A stretch of 63,812 bases of DNA, taken from an uncultured Massilia sp. GTDB taxonomy: Bacteria; Pseudomonadota; Gammaproteobacteria; Burkholderiales; Burkholderiaceae. Below, one piece after another: positions 45,918 to 55,350 of this stretch. Every line of letters begins with the position of its first letter. Positions within the stretch are counted from its first letter, which is position 1. Location of the stretch: positions 1 to 63,812 of the forward strand of contig CAMPHU010000003.1 of NCBI GenBank assembly GCA_946886065.1. Reading direction: 5' to 3'. Position numbers and translations under genes: made by a program. The notes beneath the pieces are model-generated. The model was not told where the DNA came from. It saw only the letters and a list, made by a program, of their open reading frames with translations, and did no database searches.

Positions 45918-47546
45918 ATGAGCATGGAGTCCGCAGGCGACTACGACTACATCATCGTCGGGGCTGGCACCTCCGGCTGTGTGCTGGCCAAGCGGCTGAC
46001 CGAGCGCAAGGATCTCAAGGTCCTGATCATCGAAGCGGGCGGCAGGGACGACTACCTGTGGATCCACATCCCGGTCGGCTACCTGCACTGCATCGGGAAT
46101 CCGCGCACCGACTGGCTGTTCCGGACCGAGCCGGACGCAGGCCTTGGCGGACGGTCGCTGATCTACCCGCGTGGCAAAGTCCTGGGCGGCAGTTCGTCGA
46201 TCAACGGCATGATCTACATGCGCGGCCAGAAAGCGGACTACGACCGCTGGGCCGACGTGACCGACGATGCTTCCTGGCGCTGGGACCGGGTGCTGCCGCT
46301 GTTCAAGCGCAGTGAAGACCATCATGGCGGCGCCAGCGAGATCCACGGCGCCGGCGGCGAATGGCGGGTGGAGCGCCAGCGCCTGTCGTGGAAAATCCTG
46401 GACGCCTTCCGCGATGCGGCCGAACAGGAAGGCATTCCCAAGATCGCCGATTTGAACGCGGGCGGCGGCCAGGGTTCCGCCTATTTCGAGGTCAACCAGC
46501 GTCGCGGCATCCGGCTCAACACGGCGCGCGCCTTCCTCAAGCCGGCGGCCCAGCGCGACAACCTGACCGTGATGACCGGCTGCCACGTCGAGCGCCTGCT
46601 GTTCGAGGACACGGGGCAAGGCAAGGTCTGCGTCGGCGTGCAGTTCACCGGCGGCGGCCGCGCCTTCACTGCGCGAGCGCAGCGTGAAACCCTGCTGGCG
46701 GCGGGCGCGATCGGTTCGCCCCAGATCCTGCAGCTGTCGGGGATCGGGCCTGCGGCGCTGCTTCACGCGCACGGCATCGCGCCGCTGGTCGATGCGCCGG
46801 GCGTGGGCGGGAACCTGCAAGACCACCTGCAGCTGCGCATGATCTTCAAGATCCAGGGCGCGCCGACCCTGAATACGCGGGCCGGCAACTGGTTCGGGAA
46901 AGCCTGGATCGGCCTCGAATACGCCTTGATGCGCAGCGGTCCGATGTCGATGGCGCCGTCGCAGCTGGGCGCATTCGCCTGCTCGCGGCCCGGGCTGGCG
47001 GCGCCGGACCTGCAATACCACGTCCAGCCGCTGTCGCTGGACAAGTTCGGCGATCCGCTGCACCGTTTTCCCGCCTTCACGGCGAGCGTGTGCAACCTGC
47101 AGCCCACTTCGCGCGGGCATGTGCGCATCGCTTCCGGCGACAGCCATGCGGCGCCGAAGATCACGCCGAACTACCTGAGCACCGAGGCCGACCGCAAGAC
47201 GGCCGCCGCGGCGCTCCAGCTGACGCGCCGCATCGTGGCCGCGCCCGGCCTGGCGCGCTACCAGCCTCAGGAATACCTGCCCGGTGCGGCCTACCAGACG
47301 GAAGAAGAGCTGGCCCGGGCCGCCGGCATGATCGGCACCACGATCTTCCATCCGGTCGGCACTTGCCGCATGGGCAGCGCCGGCGATCCGCTGGCCGTGG
47401 TCGACAGCCGCCTGCGGGTGCGCGGCGTGCACAAGCTGCGCGTGGTGGACGCCTCGATCATGCCCTTCATCACATCGGGCAACACGAATTCGCCGACGAT
47501 CATGATCGCGGAGAAGACGGCGGCCGACATTCTTGGCCAGTATTGA
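45918..47546 (+). CDS. GMC-family FAD-dependent oxidoreductase
   Basis: A 542-residue protein from the ATG at 45918 (AGAGG upstream). The FAD-binding Rossmann motif is IIVGAGTSGCVLAKRL, the first GMC signature is GKVLGGSSSINGMIYMRG, and the second is AGAIGSPQILQLSGIG. The C-terminal IFHPVGTCRMG carries the catalytic His, followed by RVVDASIMPFITSGNTNSP. It resembles choline/alcohol dehydrogenases (BetA-like) and oxidises a primary alcohol to an aldehyde; the substrate is unknown. It is the first gene right of the candidate origin. Confidence 0.93.
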   Translation: MSMESAGDYDYIIVGAGTSGCVLAKRLTERKDLKVLIIEAGGRDDYLWIHIPVGYLHCIGNPRTDWLFRTEPDAGLGGRSLIYPRGKVLGGSSSINGMIYMRGQKADYDRWADVTDDASWRWDRVLPLFKRSEDHHGGASEIHGAGGEWRVERQRLSWKILDAFRDAAEQEGIPKIADLNAGGGQGSAYFEVNQRRGIRLNTARAFLKPAAQRDNLTVMTGCHVERLLFEDTGQGKVCVGVQFTGGGRAFTARAQRETLLAAGAIGSPQILQLSGIGPAALLHAHGIAPLVDAPGVGGNLQDHLQLRMIFKIQGAPTLNTRAGNWFGKAWIGLEYALMRSGPMSMAPSQLGAFACSRPGLAAPDLQYHVQPLSLDKFGDPLHRFPAFTASVCNLQPTSRGHVRIASGDSHAAPKITPNYLSTEADRKTAAAALQLTRRIVAAPGLARYQPQEYLPGAAYQTEEELARAAGMIGTTIFHPVGTCRMGSAGDPLAVVDSRLRVRGVHKLRVVDASIMPFITSGNTNSPTIMIAEKTAADILGQY

Positions 47547-47720
47547 ATAACTCTGTGCATAAATAGGTGAACAGGGCGGGGATAGCTTGTGCAAAACCGC
47601 ACACCCACCTTGCGCGCCCTCAAGGTGACGAACACGCGCACTGTAGCGCTGGCGTATTGTGAGCCCCCAGCCTTGTATGTATTATTACTTGAGCAATGTT
47701 GCCTTTGCATGGGAGAACCA

Positions 47721-48491
47721 ATGGCGGATGTCATCCTGGAGACAAGGGATCTGACCAAGGAATTCAAAGGATTCACGGCAGTTAGCAACGTCAACCTCAA
47801 GATCCAGCGCGGCCATATCCATGCGCTGATCGGCCCCAATGGCGCAGGCAAGACCACCTGTTTCAATCTCCTGACCAAGTTTCTGGTCCCGACTTCCGGG
47901 CAGATCCTGTTCAACGGCAAGGACATCACGGGCGCCCGGCCCGCCCAGATCGCCCGCATGGGCGTGATCCGCTCCTTCCAGATCTCGGCTGTCTTTCCTC
48001 ACCTGAGCGTGCTCGAAAACGTGCGCATCGGCCTGCAGCGCCGGCTCGGCACCAGTTTTCACTTCTGGCGCAGCGCGCGTTCGCTGGAGAGCCTGGACGC
48101 GCGCGCGATGGAGCTGCTGGCCGAGGTCGGCCTGGACGGCTTTGCCCACGTGCTCACGGCCGACCTGCCGTATGGCCGCAAGCGGGCGCTCGAGATCGCC
48201 ACGACCCTGGCCATGGAACCCGAGCTGATGCTGCTGGACGAGCCGACCCAGGGCATGGGCCACGAAGATGTCCACAGGGTCACCGAACTGATCAAGAAGG
48301 TCTCGGCAGGGCGCACCATCCTGATGGTGGAGCACAATATGAATGTCGTGTCCGGCATCTGCGACCGCATCTCGGTGCTCCAGCGCGGCGCCCTGCTGGC
48401 CGAAGGCAGCTATGCCGAAGTCTCCAGTAATCCACAGGTGATGGAAGCCTATATGGGCAGCAGCGACGGCCACCTGGAGGGAGCGCACTGA
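47721..48491 (+). CDS. livG: Branched-chain amino-acid-type ABC transporter ATPase LivG
   Basis: A 256-residue ATPase from the ATG at 47721 (GGGAGAACC). The Walker A motif is GPNGAGKTT, the signature region is ADLPYGRKRALEIATTLA, and Walker B is PELMLLDEPTQGMG. The VNLKIQRGHIHALIG start and the RIGLQRRLG insertion are typical of LivG rather than LivF. It powers import with LivF, LivH and LivM. Its stop overlaps the livF start by one base. Confidence 0.92.
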   Translation: MADVILETRDLTKEFKGFTAVSNVNLKIQRGHIHALIGPNGAGKTTCFNLLTKFLVPTSGQILFNGKDITGARPAQIARMGVIRSFQISAVFPHLSVLENVRIGLQRRLGTSFHFWRSARSLESLDARAMELLAEVGLDGFAHVLTADLPYGRKRALEIATTLAMEPELMLLDEPTQGMGHEDVHRVTELIKKVSAGRTILMVEHNMNVVSGICDRISVLQRGALLAEGSYAEVSSNPQVMEAYMGSSDGHLEGAH

Positions 48492-49198
48492 TGAGCCCGG
48501 CACTCGAAATCCGCGACCTGCACGCCTGGTACGGCGAATCGCACATCCTGCACGGCATCGGCCTGAGCGTGCACCAGGGCGAAGTCGTCACCCTGCTGGG
48601 CCGCAACGGCGCCGGCCGCACGACCACCCTGCGCGCCATCATGGGCCTGACGGGGCGGCGCAGCGGCTCGATCAAAGTCAACGGCACCGAATCGATCGGC
48701 ATGCCGACGCACCGCATCGCCCACCTCGGCATCGGCTATTGCCCGGAAGAGCGGGGGATATTTTCGTCTTTATCCACAGAAGAAAACCTGCTGCTGCCGC
48801 CGCGCCTGAAGGGGGTGGAAGGGGGCATGGGCGTGGACGAGATCTACGAGATGTTCCCGAACCTCTACGAGCGCCGCCACAGCCAGGGCACGCGCCTGTC
48901 GGGCGGCGAGCAGCAGATGCTGGCGGTGGCGCGCATCCTGCGCACCGGCGCGCGCCTGCTGCTGCTGGACGAGATTTCCGAAGGCCTGGCGCCGGTCATC
49001 GTGCAGGCCCTGGCGCGCATGATCACGACGCTCAAGTCCAAGGGCTACACCATCGTCATGGTGGAACAGAACTTCCGCTTCGCCGCACCGCTGGCGGACC
49101 GGTTTTACGTGGTGGAGCATGGCCAGGTGGTCGAGACGATCGCCGCGGCCGAACTCGATGCCAGGATGCCGGTGCTGACCGAGCTCCTGGGTGTGTAA
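48491..49198 (+). CDS. livF: ABC transporter ATPase LivF with Arg in Walker A
   Basis: A 235-residue ATPase: short LivF-type N-terminus (IRDLHAWYGESHILHGI), signature TRLSGGEQQMLAVARIL and Walker B ARLLLLDEISEGLAP. The Walker A reads GRNGAGRTT, so the invariant Lys is Arg (codon CGC). The rest of the ATPase core is intact. Similar Lys-to-Arg LivF proteins occur in betaproteobacteria as I recall, but the effect on ATP hydrolysis in this heterodimer is unknown. A DnaA-box match (48770-48778) lies inside the gene. Confidence 0.9.
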   Translation: MSPALEIRDLHAWYGESHILHGIGLSVHQGEVVTLLGRNGAGRTTTLRAIMGLTGRRSGSIKVNGTESIGMPTHRIAHLGIGYCPEERGIFSSLSTEENLLLPPRLKGVEGGMGVDEIYEMFPNLYERRHSQGTRLSGGEQQMLAVARILRTGARLLLLDEISEGLAPVIVQALARMITTLKSKGYTIVMVEQNFRFAAPLADRFYVVEHGQVVETIAAAELDARMPVLTELLGV

Positions 49199-49226
49199 TT
49201 TTTCAGAACAGAACGGAGACAAGAAC

Positions 49227-50429
49227 ATGAAACTGCGTGCCATCGCCCTGGCCCTCGCTGCCAGCGCCGGTTTTTCCCTGCCTGTCCATGCCCAGATCTC
49301 GGGCGACGTGATCAAGATCGGCTTCATTACCGACATGTCCGGCGTGTATTCGGACATCGACGGCAAGGGCGGTATCGAAGCCATCCAGATGGCGATCGAC
49401 GACGTGAAAGGCGCCATCAACGGCAAGAAGATCCAGCTGGTCACGGCCGACCACCAGAACAAGCCCGACGTCGCCGCCTCCAAGGCGCGCGAATGGTTCG
49501 ACCAGCAGGGCGTCGACCTCCTGATCGGCGGCACCAATTCCGGCGCCAGCCTGGCCATGGCCAAGGTGGCGGCCGAGAAGAAGAAAGTCTTCATCGCCAT
49601 CGGCTCGGGCACGGCCCAGCTGACCAACGAGCAGTGCACGCCCTACACCGTGCACTACGCCTACGACACCGTGGCGCTGGCGCGCGGCACCGGCGCCACC
49701 ATGGTCAAGCAGGGCGGCAAGTCCTGGTACTTCCTGACCGCCGACTACGCCTTCGGCCAGTCGCTCGAGAAGGACACCGCCGACGTGGTCAAGGCCAACG
49801 GCGGCACCGTGCTGGGCAGCGTGAAGCACCCGCTGTCGGCCTCGGACTTCTCGTCCTTCCTGCTGCAGGCGCAGTCGTCCAAGGCCCAGGTGCTGGGCCT
49901 GGCCAACGCCGGCGGCGACATGATCAACGCGGTCAAGGCGGCCAATGAATTCGGCCTGACCAAGAAGATGAAGGTGGCGGGCCTGCTGGTGTTCATCAAC
50001 GATATCCACACCCTGGGCCTGAACACCACCCAGGGCATGTACCTGACCGACGGCTGGTACTGGGACCAGAACGCCGATACCCGCGCCTGGTCGAAGCGCT
50101 ACTTCGCCAAGATGAAGAAGCAGCCCTCGATGCTGCAGGCGGGCGACTACTCGGCCGCGACCCAGTTCCTGAACGCGGTCAAGGCCACCGGCACGGACAA
50201 CGCCGACAAGGTCATCGCCCACATGAAGAAGACCCCGATCAACGACATGTTCGCCAAGAACGGCACGATCCGTCCGGACGGCCGCATGGTCTACGACATG
50301 TACCTGATGCAGGTGAAGAAGCCTTCGGAGTCGAAGTATCCGTGGGACTACTACAAGGTCGTCGCCACCATCCCGGGCGACCAGGCCTACACCAAGAAAG
50401 CCGAGACCAAGTGCTCGCTGTGGAAATAA
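49227..50429 (+). CDS. Periplasmic substrate-binding protein of the Liv-type importer
   Basis: Encodes 400 residues with a signal peptide (MKLRAIALALAASAGFSLPV, cleaved after VHA). The mature part begins with the type I periplasmic binding fold KIGFITDMSGVYSDIDGKGG. It has LLIGGTNSGASLAMAKVAAE and WYFLTADYAFGQSLEKD further on. The branched-chain amino-acid binding family also binds amides, urea or aromatic acids, so the ligand is open. It lies between livF and livH; a REP-like palindrome (50469) separates it from livH. Confidence 0.92.
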   Translation: MKLRAIALALAASAGFSLPVHAQISGDVIKIGFITDMSGVYSDIDGKGGIEAIQMAIDDVKGAINGKKIQLVTADHQNKPDVAASKAREWFDQQGVDLLIGGTNSGASLAMAKVAAEKKKVFIAIGSGTAQLTNEQCTPYTVHYAYDTVALARGTGATMVKQGGKSWYFLTADYAFGQSLEKDTADVVKANGGTVLGSVKHPLSASDFSSFLLQAQSSKAQVLGLANAGGDMINAVKAANEFGLTKKMKVAGLLVFINDIHTLGLNTTQGMYLTDGWYWDQNADTRAWSKRYFAKMKKQPSMLQAGDYSAATQFLNAVKATGTDNADKVIAHMKKTPINDMFAKNGTIRPDGRMVYDMYLMQVKKPSESKYPWDYYKVVATIPGDQAYTKKAETKCSLWK

Positions 50430-50468
50430 GCACCCAGCTAACGCATCCATGATCGTTAGCAGTTGAAC

Positions 50469-50513
50469 CGTCGTCCCGGGCCTCGGCGGCCCCCTGGCCC
50501 GGGATCCAAGTTT
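50469..50513. repeat. REP-like palindrome inside the liv operon
   Basis: TCCCGGGCC (474-482) pairs perfectly with GGCCCGGGA (496-504). The flanks CGTCGTCCCGG and GGATCCAAGTTT are the inverse of those around the palindrome at 31098-31130. It may stabilise the highly expressed binding-protein message or weaken read-through to livH. Confidence 0.6.
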
Positions 50514-50538
50514 CGCAGCACAGCCCCGGCCTCATTCC

Positions 50539-51423
50539 ATGGAAATCTTCGGCATCCCCCTCCAAGCCCTGATGAGCCAGCTCCTGCTGGGCCTGGTCAA
50601 CGGCTCCTTCTACGCCATGCTCTCGCTGGGCCTGGCCGTCATCTTCGGCCTGCTCAACGTCATCAACTTCTCGCACGGCGCCCTGTACATGGTGGGCGCC
50701 TTCGCCGCCTACATCGGCGTCACCAGCTTCGGCCTGAACTACTGGATGATGCTCCTGCTGGCGCCGCTGCTGGTGGGCGCCTTCGGCATCCTGATCGAGC
50801 GCAGCATGCTGCGCTGGCTGTACAAGCTGGACCACCTCTACGGCCTGCTGCTTACCTTCGGCATCACCTTGCTGCTGGAAGGCGTGTTCCGCTCCTTCTT
50901 CGGCGTGTCGGGCCAGACCCTGGACGTGCCGGAACAGCTGGCCGGCGCCACCGACCTCGGCTTCATGATCCTGCCCAACTACCGCGCCTGGGTCGTGCTG
51001 GCGTCCATCGTGGTCTGCCTGGGCACCTGGTTCGTGATCGAAAAGACACGCCTGGGCGCCTACCTGCGCGCGGGTACCGAGAACCCCAAGCTGGTCGAAG
51101 CCTTCGGCATCAACGTGCCGCTGATGGTCACCCTGACCTATGGCTTCGGCGTGGCGCTGGCGGGCCTGGCGGGCGTGCTGGCGGCGCCCGTGATCAATGT
51201 GACGCCGCTGATGGGCTCCAACCTGATCATCGTCGTGTTCGCGGTGGTCGTGATCGGCGGCATGGGGTCGATCCTCGGTTCCATCCTCACCGGCCTGGCG
51301 CTGGGCGTGATCGAAGGCCTGACCCGGGTCTTCTATCCGGAAGGCTCGGAAGTGGTGGTGTTCGTCGTGATGGTCATCGTATTGCTGCTGCGCCCGGCCG
51401 GGCTGTTCGGCAAGGAAAAGTGA
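50539..51423 (+). CDS. livH: ABC transporter permease LivH
   Basis: A 294-residue permease with about eight membrane helices. Near the N-terminus is GLVNGSFYAMLSLGLAVIFG, then LLNVINFSHGALYMVGA, the conserved LivH start. Later ENPKLVEAFGINVPLMVTLT is the EAA-type loop and VVIGGMGSILGSILTGLALG follows. It pairs with LivM to form the inner-membrane channel. Confidence 0.95.
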   Translation: MEIFGIPLQALMSQLLLGLVNGSFYAMLSLGLAVIFGLLNVINFSHGALYMVGAFAAYIGVTSFGLNYWMMLLLAPLLVGAFGILIERSMLRWLYKLDHLYGLLLTFGITLLLEGVFRSFFGVSGQTLDVPEQLAGATDLGFMILPNYRAWVVLASIVVCLGTWFVIEKTRLGAYLRAGTENPKLVEAFGINVPLMVTLTYGFGVALAGLAGVLAAPVINVTPLMGSNLIIVVFAVVVIGGMGSILGSILTGLALGVIEGLTRVFYPEGSEVVVFVVMVIVLLLRPAGLFGKEK

Positions 51424-51433
51424 AGAGGGCGCC

Positions 51434-52411
51434 ATGAATAAAAAAATCCTGTACCTGATCGCCCTGGCCGTGGCGCTGGCCGCGCCCTTCTTCGCCTATC
51501 CGGTGTTCCTGATGAAGCTGCTATGCTTCGCCCTGTTCGCCTGCGCCTTCAATCTGCTGATCGGCTTCACCGGCCTGCTGTCCTTCGGCCATGCCGCTTT
51601 TTTCGGCAGCGCCGGCTATGTGACCGGGCACCTGCTGACGGTCGTGGGCCTGCCGACCGAGCTGGGCATCGTGTGCGGCGTCCTGGCCAGCAGCCTGCTC
51701 GGCCTGGTGATCGGCGCGCTGGCGATCCGCCGCCAGGGCATTTACTTCTCGATGATTACGCTGGCGCTGGCCCAGATGGTGTATTTCGCCGCCCTGCGTT
51801 CGCCCTACACGCACGGCGAGGACGGCCTGCAGGGCGTGCCGCGGGGTCGCCTGTTCGGCGCGCTCGACCTGTCCAGCGATTTCACCATGTACTACGTGGT
51901 GCTGGCCCTGTTCGTGGCCGGTTTCGCCCTGATCCACCGCACCGTGCATTCGCCTTTCGGGCAGGTGCTCAAGGCGATCAAGGAGAACGAAGCGCGCGCC
52001 GTCTCCCTGGGCTACGAGGTCGACCGCTACAAGCTGCTGGCCTTCGTGCTGTCCGCAGCCCTGGCAGGGCTGGCAGGAGCCACCAAAACGCTCGTATTGG
52101 GCTTTGAGACGCTGACCGACGTCCACTGGACCATGTCGGGCCTGGTGGTCCTGATGACGCTTGTCGGGGGCATGGGAACGCTTGCCGGGCCCATCCTCGG
52201 CGCCTTCCTCATCATCGCCCTGGAAAACAAGCTGGGCGACCTCGGCGCCTGGCTGTCGGAGTCGCTCGGCATCGCCTGGTTCGCCAGCCTGGGCGAATCG
52301 GTGGGCATGGTCACTGGCCTCATCTTCATTGTCTGCGTTCTATTGTTCCGGCGTGGTATTGTGGGAGAAATCGGTGCTCTGCTCGACAAGGGGCGCAAGG
52401 CAAACGCCTGA
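51434..52411 (+). CDS. livM: ABC transporter permease LivM
   Basis: A 325-residue permease with eight to ten membrane helices, NLLIGFTGLLSFGHAAFFGS near residue 40 and IKENEARAVSLGYEVDRYKL, the LivM ATPase-contact loop. Towards the end is VLMTLVGGMGTLAGPILGAF. It follows livH by 10 bases. Its downstream neighbour is an alpha/beta hydrolase at 51 bases, possibly part of the same transcript. Confidence 0.95.
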   Translation: MNKKILYLIALAVALAAPFFAYPVFLMKLLCFALFACAFNLLIGFTGLLSFGHAAFFGSAGYVTGHLLTVVGLPTELGIVCGVLASSLLGLVIGALAIRRQGIYFSMITLALAQMVYFAALRSPYTHGEDGLQGVPRGRLFGALDLSSDFTMYYVVLALFVAGFALIHRTVHSPFGQVLKAIKENEARAVSLGYEVDRYKLLAFVLSAALAGLAGATKTLVLGFETLTDVHWTMSGLVVLMTLVGGMGTLAGPILGAFLIIALENKLGDLGAWLSESLGIAWFASLGESVGMVTGLIFIVCVLLFRRGIVGEIGALLDKGRKANA

Positions 52412-52461
52412 GCGCAAGTGTCCGGCCACGAGCGCCGCCACTGCTTGCGCCGGGAGAGAGC

Positions 52462-53283
52462 ATGGGTGTCGCGTCGCACCACGTCACAGTCAACGGTTTG
52501 AACATGCATTACGTCAGCATGGGCGAAGGTCCGCCCGTGCTGCTGCTCCACGGTTTTCCTGATACCCACTCCATCTGGCGCAAGCAGATCCCGGCCCTGG
52601 CGGCGGCCGGGATGCGCGTCATCGCGCCCGACATGCGCGGCTACGGCCAGACCGATGCGCCGTCCAGCACCGGCGCCTATGCCATCGAATTCCTGCGCGC
52701 GGACGTGCTGGGCCTGATGGATGTGCTCGGCATCGAGAGGGCGGCCGTCGTCGGCCACGACTGGGGCGGGCTGGTCGGCTGGCAGGTGTGCATGGATGCG
52801 CCGCACCGGGTGGAACGCTTCGTCGCGCTGTCGACCGGCCACCCTGCGGCGATTGCCAACGCGGGCGTCGAACAGCAGATGCGTTTCTGGTACATCCAGG
52901 GCTTCCTGATGCCGGTTGTCGCCGAGCAGGCGATCACGGCCAACGATTGGTTCTTCCTTCGCCAGCTGACGCGCAACAAGGAACAGCAAAAGTTGTGGCT
53001 ATCCGCGCTGGAGCCGGAAGGGCGCCTGACTGCGGCGCTCAACTACTACCGGGCCAACCTCAAGCTGGGCTCGGCGCGTCGCTGGGGGCCGGTGGAAGTG
53101 CCGGTGATGGGCATCTGGAGCGACCGCGATCCGGCGCTGGGCGAAAAGCAGATGCTCGATTCCGCCGAATACTGCCGCGCCGGCTTCCGCTACGAGCGCC
53201 TGGACGGGGTGGGGCACTGGATGCAGCTGTCCGCGACCGACAAGCTCAATGCGCTCCTGATCGATTTCCTTCGCAAGTCATAA
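52462..53283 (+). CDS. Alpha/beta hydrolase, epoxide-hydrolase-like
   Basis: A 273-residue enzyme. LLLHGFPDTHSIW forms the oxyanion-hole region, and VVGHDWGGLVGW places an Asp nucleophile (residue 100), which indicates an epoxide hydrolase or dehalogenase-type enzyme rather than an esterase. GIWSDRDPAL and GVGHWMQL carry the likely acid and catalytic His near the C-terminus. The physiological substrate is unknown. It sits between livM and a convergent iron alcohol dehydrogenase (6-bp overlap), so a small-molecule catabolic role is reasonable. Confidence 0.87.
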   Translation: MGVASHHVTVNGLNMHYVSMGEGPPVLLLHGFPDTHSIWRKQIPALAAAGMRVIAPDMRGYGQTDAPSSTGAYAIEFLRADVLGLMDVLGIERAAVVGHDWGGLVGWQVCMDAPHRVERFVALSTGHPAAIANAGVEQQMRFWYIQGFLMPVVAEQAITANDWFFLRQLTRNKEQQKLWLSALEPEGRLTAALNYYRANLKLGSARRWGPVEVPVMGIWSDRDPALGEKQMLDSAEYCRAGFRYERLDGVGHWMQLSATDKLNALLIDFLRKS

Positions 53284-54435
53284 CGCTGCGGCATAGATCG
53301 CCCGCGCATGCTCGCGGGTGAGTTCGCGCGGATTGTTTCCCAACAGCCGCGTTTGCAGCATCGCATCGTCGGCCAACCGGTCGAGATCGCTTTCCGTGAT
53401 GCCGACCTGGCGCAGACGCGTTTCGATGCCGGTCATCCTGGCCGTTTGTTGCGTCGCAACAATAAGGGCGCGCGCCCGCGCTTCGTCGCTGCCGCTGGCC
53501 TGGGGAACGACGATGTCCGCCAGCTCGGCGTAATGCTGCTCCGCCTCCGGCAGGTTGAACTCCAGCACGTGTGGAAGCACCAGCGAGTTCGACAAGCCGT
53601 GCGGCACATGGAAGATGCCGCCGATCGGGTAAGCCAGCGCATGCACCGCCGCCACCGGCGCGTTGGAGAAGGCCTGTCCGGCCAGGCAGGCGCCGAGCAG
53701 CATCGCCTGGCGGACCTGCAGATCCTGGCCGCGTTCGCAAGCCGGCATCAGGTTCCGCGACAGCAGGCCCAATGCTTCCCGCGCCAGCGCGTCCGACAAG
53801 GGATTCTTCTTGTGGCGGCTGGTATAGGCTTCGATGGCGTGCACCATCGCGTCGATGCCGGTGGCGGCCGTGACCTTGGGCGGCAGGCCCAAGGTCAGGC
53901 TGGCGTCGAGCACGGCCAGGTCGGCGTAGAGCTCGGGCGACACGGCGCCGGTCTTGGTCGTCGCGCCGGTGGTGACGATGGCGATGTTGGTCACTTCGGA
54001 TCCCGTGCCGGCGGTGGTCGGAACCTGGACCAGGGGAAGGCGCTGTCCGGTGACCTTGCCGATGCCGTAGATGTCCGGGAGCGCCTGTGTGCCTGCAGCC
54101 AGCACCGCAACGAGCTTGGCGACGTCCATCGAGCTGCCGCCGCCGAAGCCGATGACCAGGTCGGCGTCGTGCCTCTGGGCGGCGGCGACCGCCCTCAGCA
54201 CGGCGTCCTCCGGCGGGTCGGCGACGACCTCTGCGTAGACGGCGGGCAGCATGCCGTGGCGCTCGCAGTCTGCACTGGCCGGCTCCATGAGGCCCGTGCG
54301 GAGGAAGCCGGCGTCGGTGACGAAGAGAGGACGCTTCGTTCCAGGGAAACGTTCTGCTATCAGCTTTCCGAGCCGGGTGCTGGCGCCCGGTTCGGACAGG
54401 ATGCTGGCAACGGTGCTGAAGGCGAAAGCGGTCAT
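53278..54435 (-). CDS. Iron-containing alcohol dehydrogenase
   Basis: Encodes 385 residues from the ATG at 54435; the longer open frame has no family resemblance. The NAD-binding VIGFGGGSSMDVAKLVAVLA is followed by VPTTAGTGSEVTNIAI. The iron ligands lie in DAMVHAIEAYTSR and FHVPHGLSNSLVLPHVLEFN. It belongs to the group III alcohol dehydrogenases, oxidising alcohols or reducing aldehydes. With the GMC oxidoreductase and epoxide hydrolase nearby it suggests turnover of alcohols or diols (inference). Confidence 0.92.
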   Translation of the reverse strand: MTAFAFSTVASILSEPGASTRLGKLIAERFPGTKRPLFVTDAGFLRTGLMEPASADCERHGMLPAVYAEVVADPPEDAVLRAVAAAQRHDADLVIGFGGGSSMDVAKLVAVLAAGTQALPDIYGIGKVTGQRLPLVQVPTTAGTGSEVTNIAIVTTGATTKTGAVSPELYADLAVLDASLTLGLPPKVTAATGIDAMVHAIEAYTSRHKKNPLSDALAREALGLLSRNLMPACERGQDLQVRQAMLLGACLAGQAFSNAPVAAVHALAYPIGGIFHVPHGLSNSLVLPHVLEFNLPEAEQHYAELADIVVPQASGSDEARARALIVATQQTARMTGIETRLRQVGITESDLDRLADDAMLQTRLLGNNPRELTREHARAIYAAAL

Positions 54436-54553
54436 GCTGGTCTCCGTGGTGTTGTCTGTGAAGCTTACCGCATCCTCGGCCCTTGTTGGCCTTGCACTGA
54501 GGAACAACGCTTGGCTTAAAATGCTGGCTCTGCACCAATCCCGAAAGTTCCCC

Positions 54554-55324
54554 ATGATTGATTTTGTATGGCTCGGCGCGGCGGCTTTCGCCGCCGGGCT
54601 GGTCGATGCCGTCGTCGGTGGCGGCGGCCTGATCCAGATTCCCGCCATCTTTTCCATCCTTCCGAAAGAAGCGCCGGCGACCCTGATCGGCACCAACAAG
54701 CTTGCCAGCATCTTCGGCACCGGTACCGCGGCGGTGAACTATGCGCGCCGCGTCCGGGTGGCATGGAGCACCGCCGCGCCGGCGGCTTTGGCGGCGTTTG
54801 TCCTTTCCTTCGCGGGCGCCTGGACCGTGACGCGCGTACCGGCAGACTTTGTACGTACATTGTTGCCGATCATCCTGGTCGCCGTTGCCATCTATACCTT
54901 CAAGAAGAAGGACTTGGGGGCGGTGCATGCTCCGGTGCACAGTGGGATGGCGGAGCGCTATTGGGCGATCGGTATCGGTGCCGCGATCGGCTTCTATGAC
55001 GGTTTCTTCGGACCGGGTACGGGGAGCTTCCTGATCTTCCTGTTCGTACGCTTCTTCGGCTTCGACTTCCTCAGCGCGTCCGCAGCGGCCAAGATCGTCA
55101 ATGTCGCCTGTAATCTGTCGGCCTTGATGTGGTTCGGTTACAGCGGTCACCTGCTGTGGCAAATCGGGCTGATGATGGCGGGTTGCCAGATCGTCGGGTC
55201 CTTGATCGGCACCAAGCTGGCGCTGAAGCATGGCAGCGGGTTCGTGCGCAAGTTGTTCTTGTTCGTCGTGACCGGGCTGATCCTGAAGACCGCTTACGAT
55301 GCTTTCACAAAGATCGGCTGGTAG
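54554..55324 (+). CDS. TauE/SafE-family sulfite/anion exporter
   Basis: A 256-residue membrane protein with about eight helices. The N-terminal GLVDAVVGGGGLIQIPAIF with LIGTNKLASIFGTGTAAVNY, and the second-half repeat IGFYDGFFGPGTGSFLIFLF, are the internally duplicated TauE motifs. It exports or imports small sulfonates, sulfite or similar anions; the direction here is unknown. A terminator flanked by parS sites follows it. Confidence 0.9.
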   Translation: MIDFVWLGAAAFAAGLVDAVVGGGGLIQIPAIFSILPKEAPATLIGTNKLASIFGTGTAAVNYARRVRVAWSTAAPAALAAFVLSFAGAWTVTRVPADFVRTLLPIILVAVAIYTFKKKDLGAVHAPVHSGMAERYWAIGIGAAIGFYDGFFGPGTGSFLIFLFVRFFGFDFLSASAAAKIVNVACNLSALMWFGYSGHLLWQIGLMMAGCQIVGSLIGTKLALKHGSGFVRKLFLFVVTGLILKTAYDAFTKIGW

Positions 55325-55330
55325 TCCGAC

Positions 55331-55346
55331 TGTTCCACGTGAAACA
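55331..55346. promoter_or_regulatory. parS site 1
   Basis: TGTTCCACGTGAAACA, which differs from the perfect 16-bp ParB palindrome at only one position. It lies 6 bases after the tauE-like stop. Confidence 0.92.
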
Positions 55347-55350
55347 ATCA

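Noticed and set aside
45816..47594. 592-residue minus-strand open frame
   Set aside because: Mirror of the GMC oxidoreductase gene; no motif and typical shadow composition.
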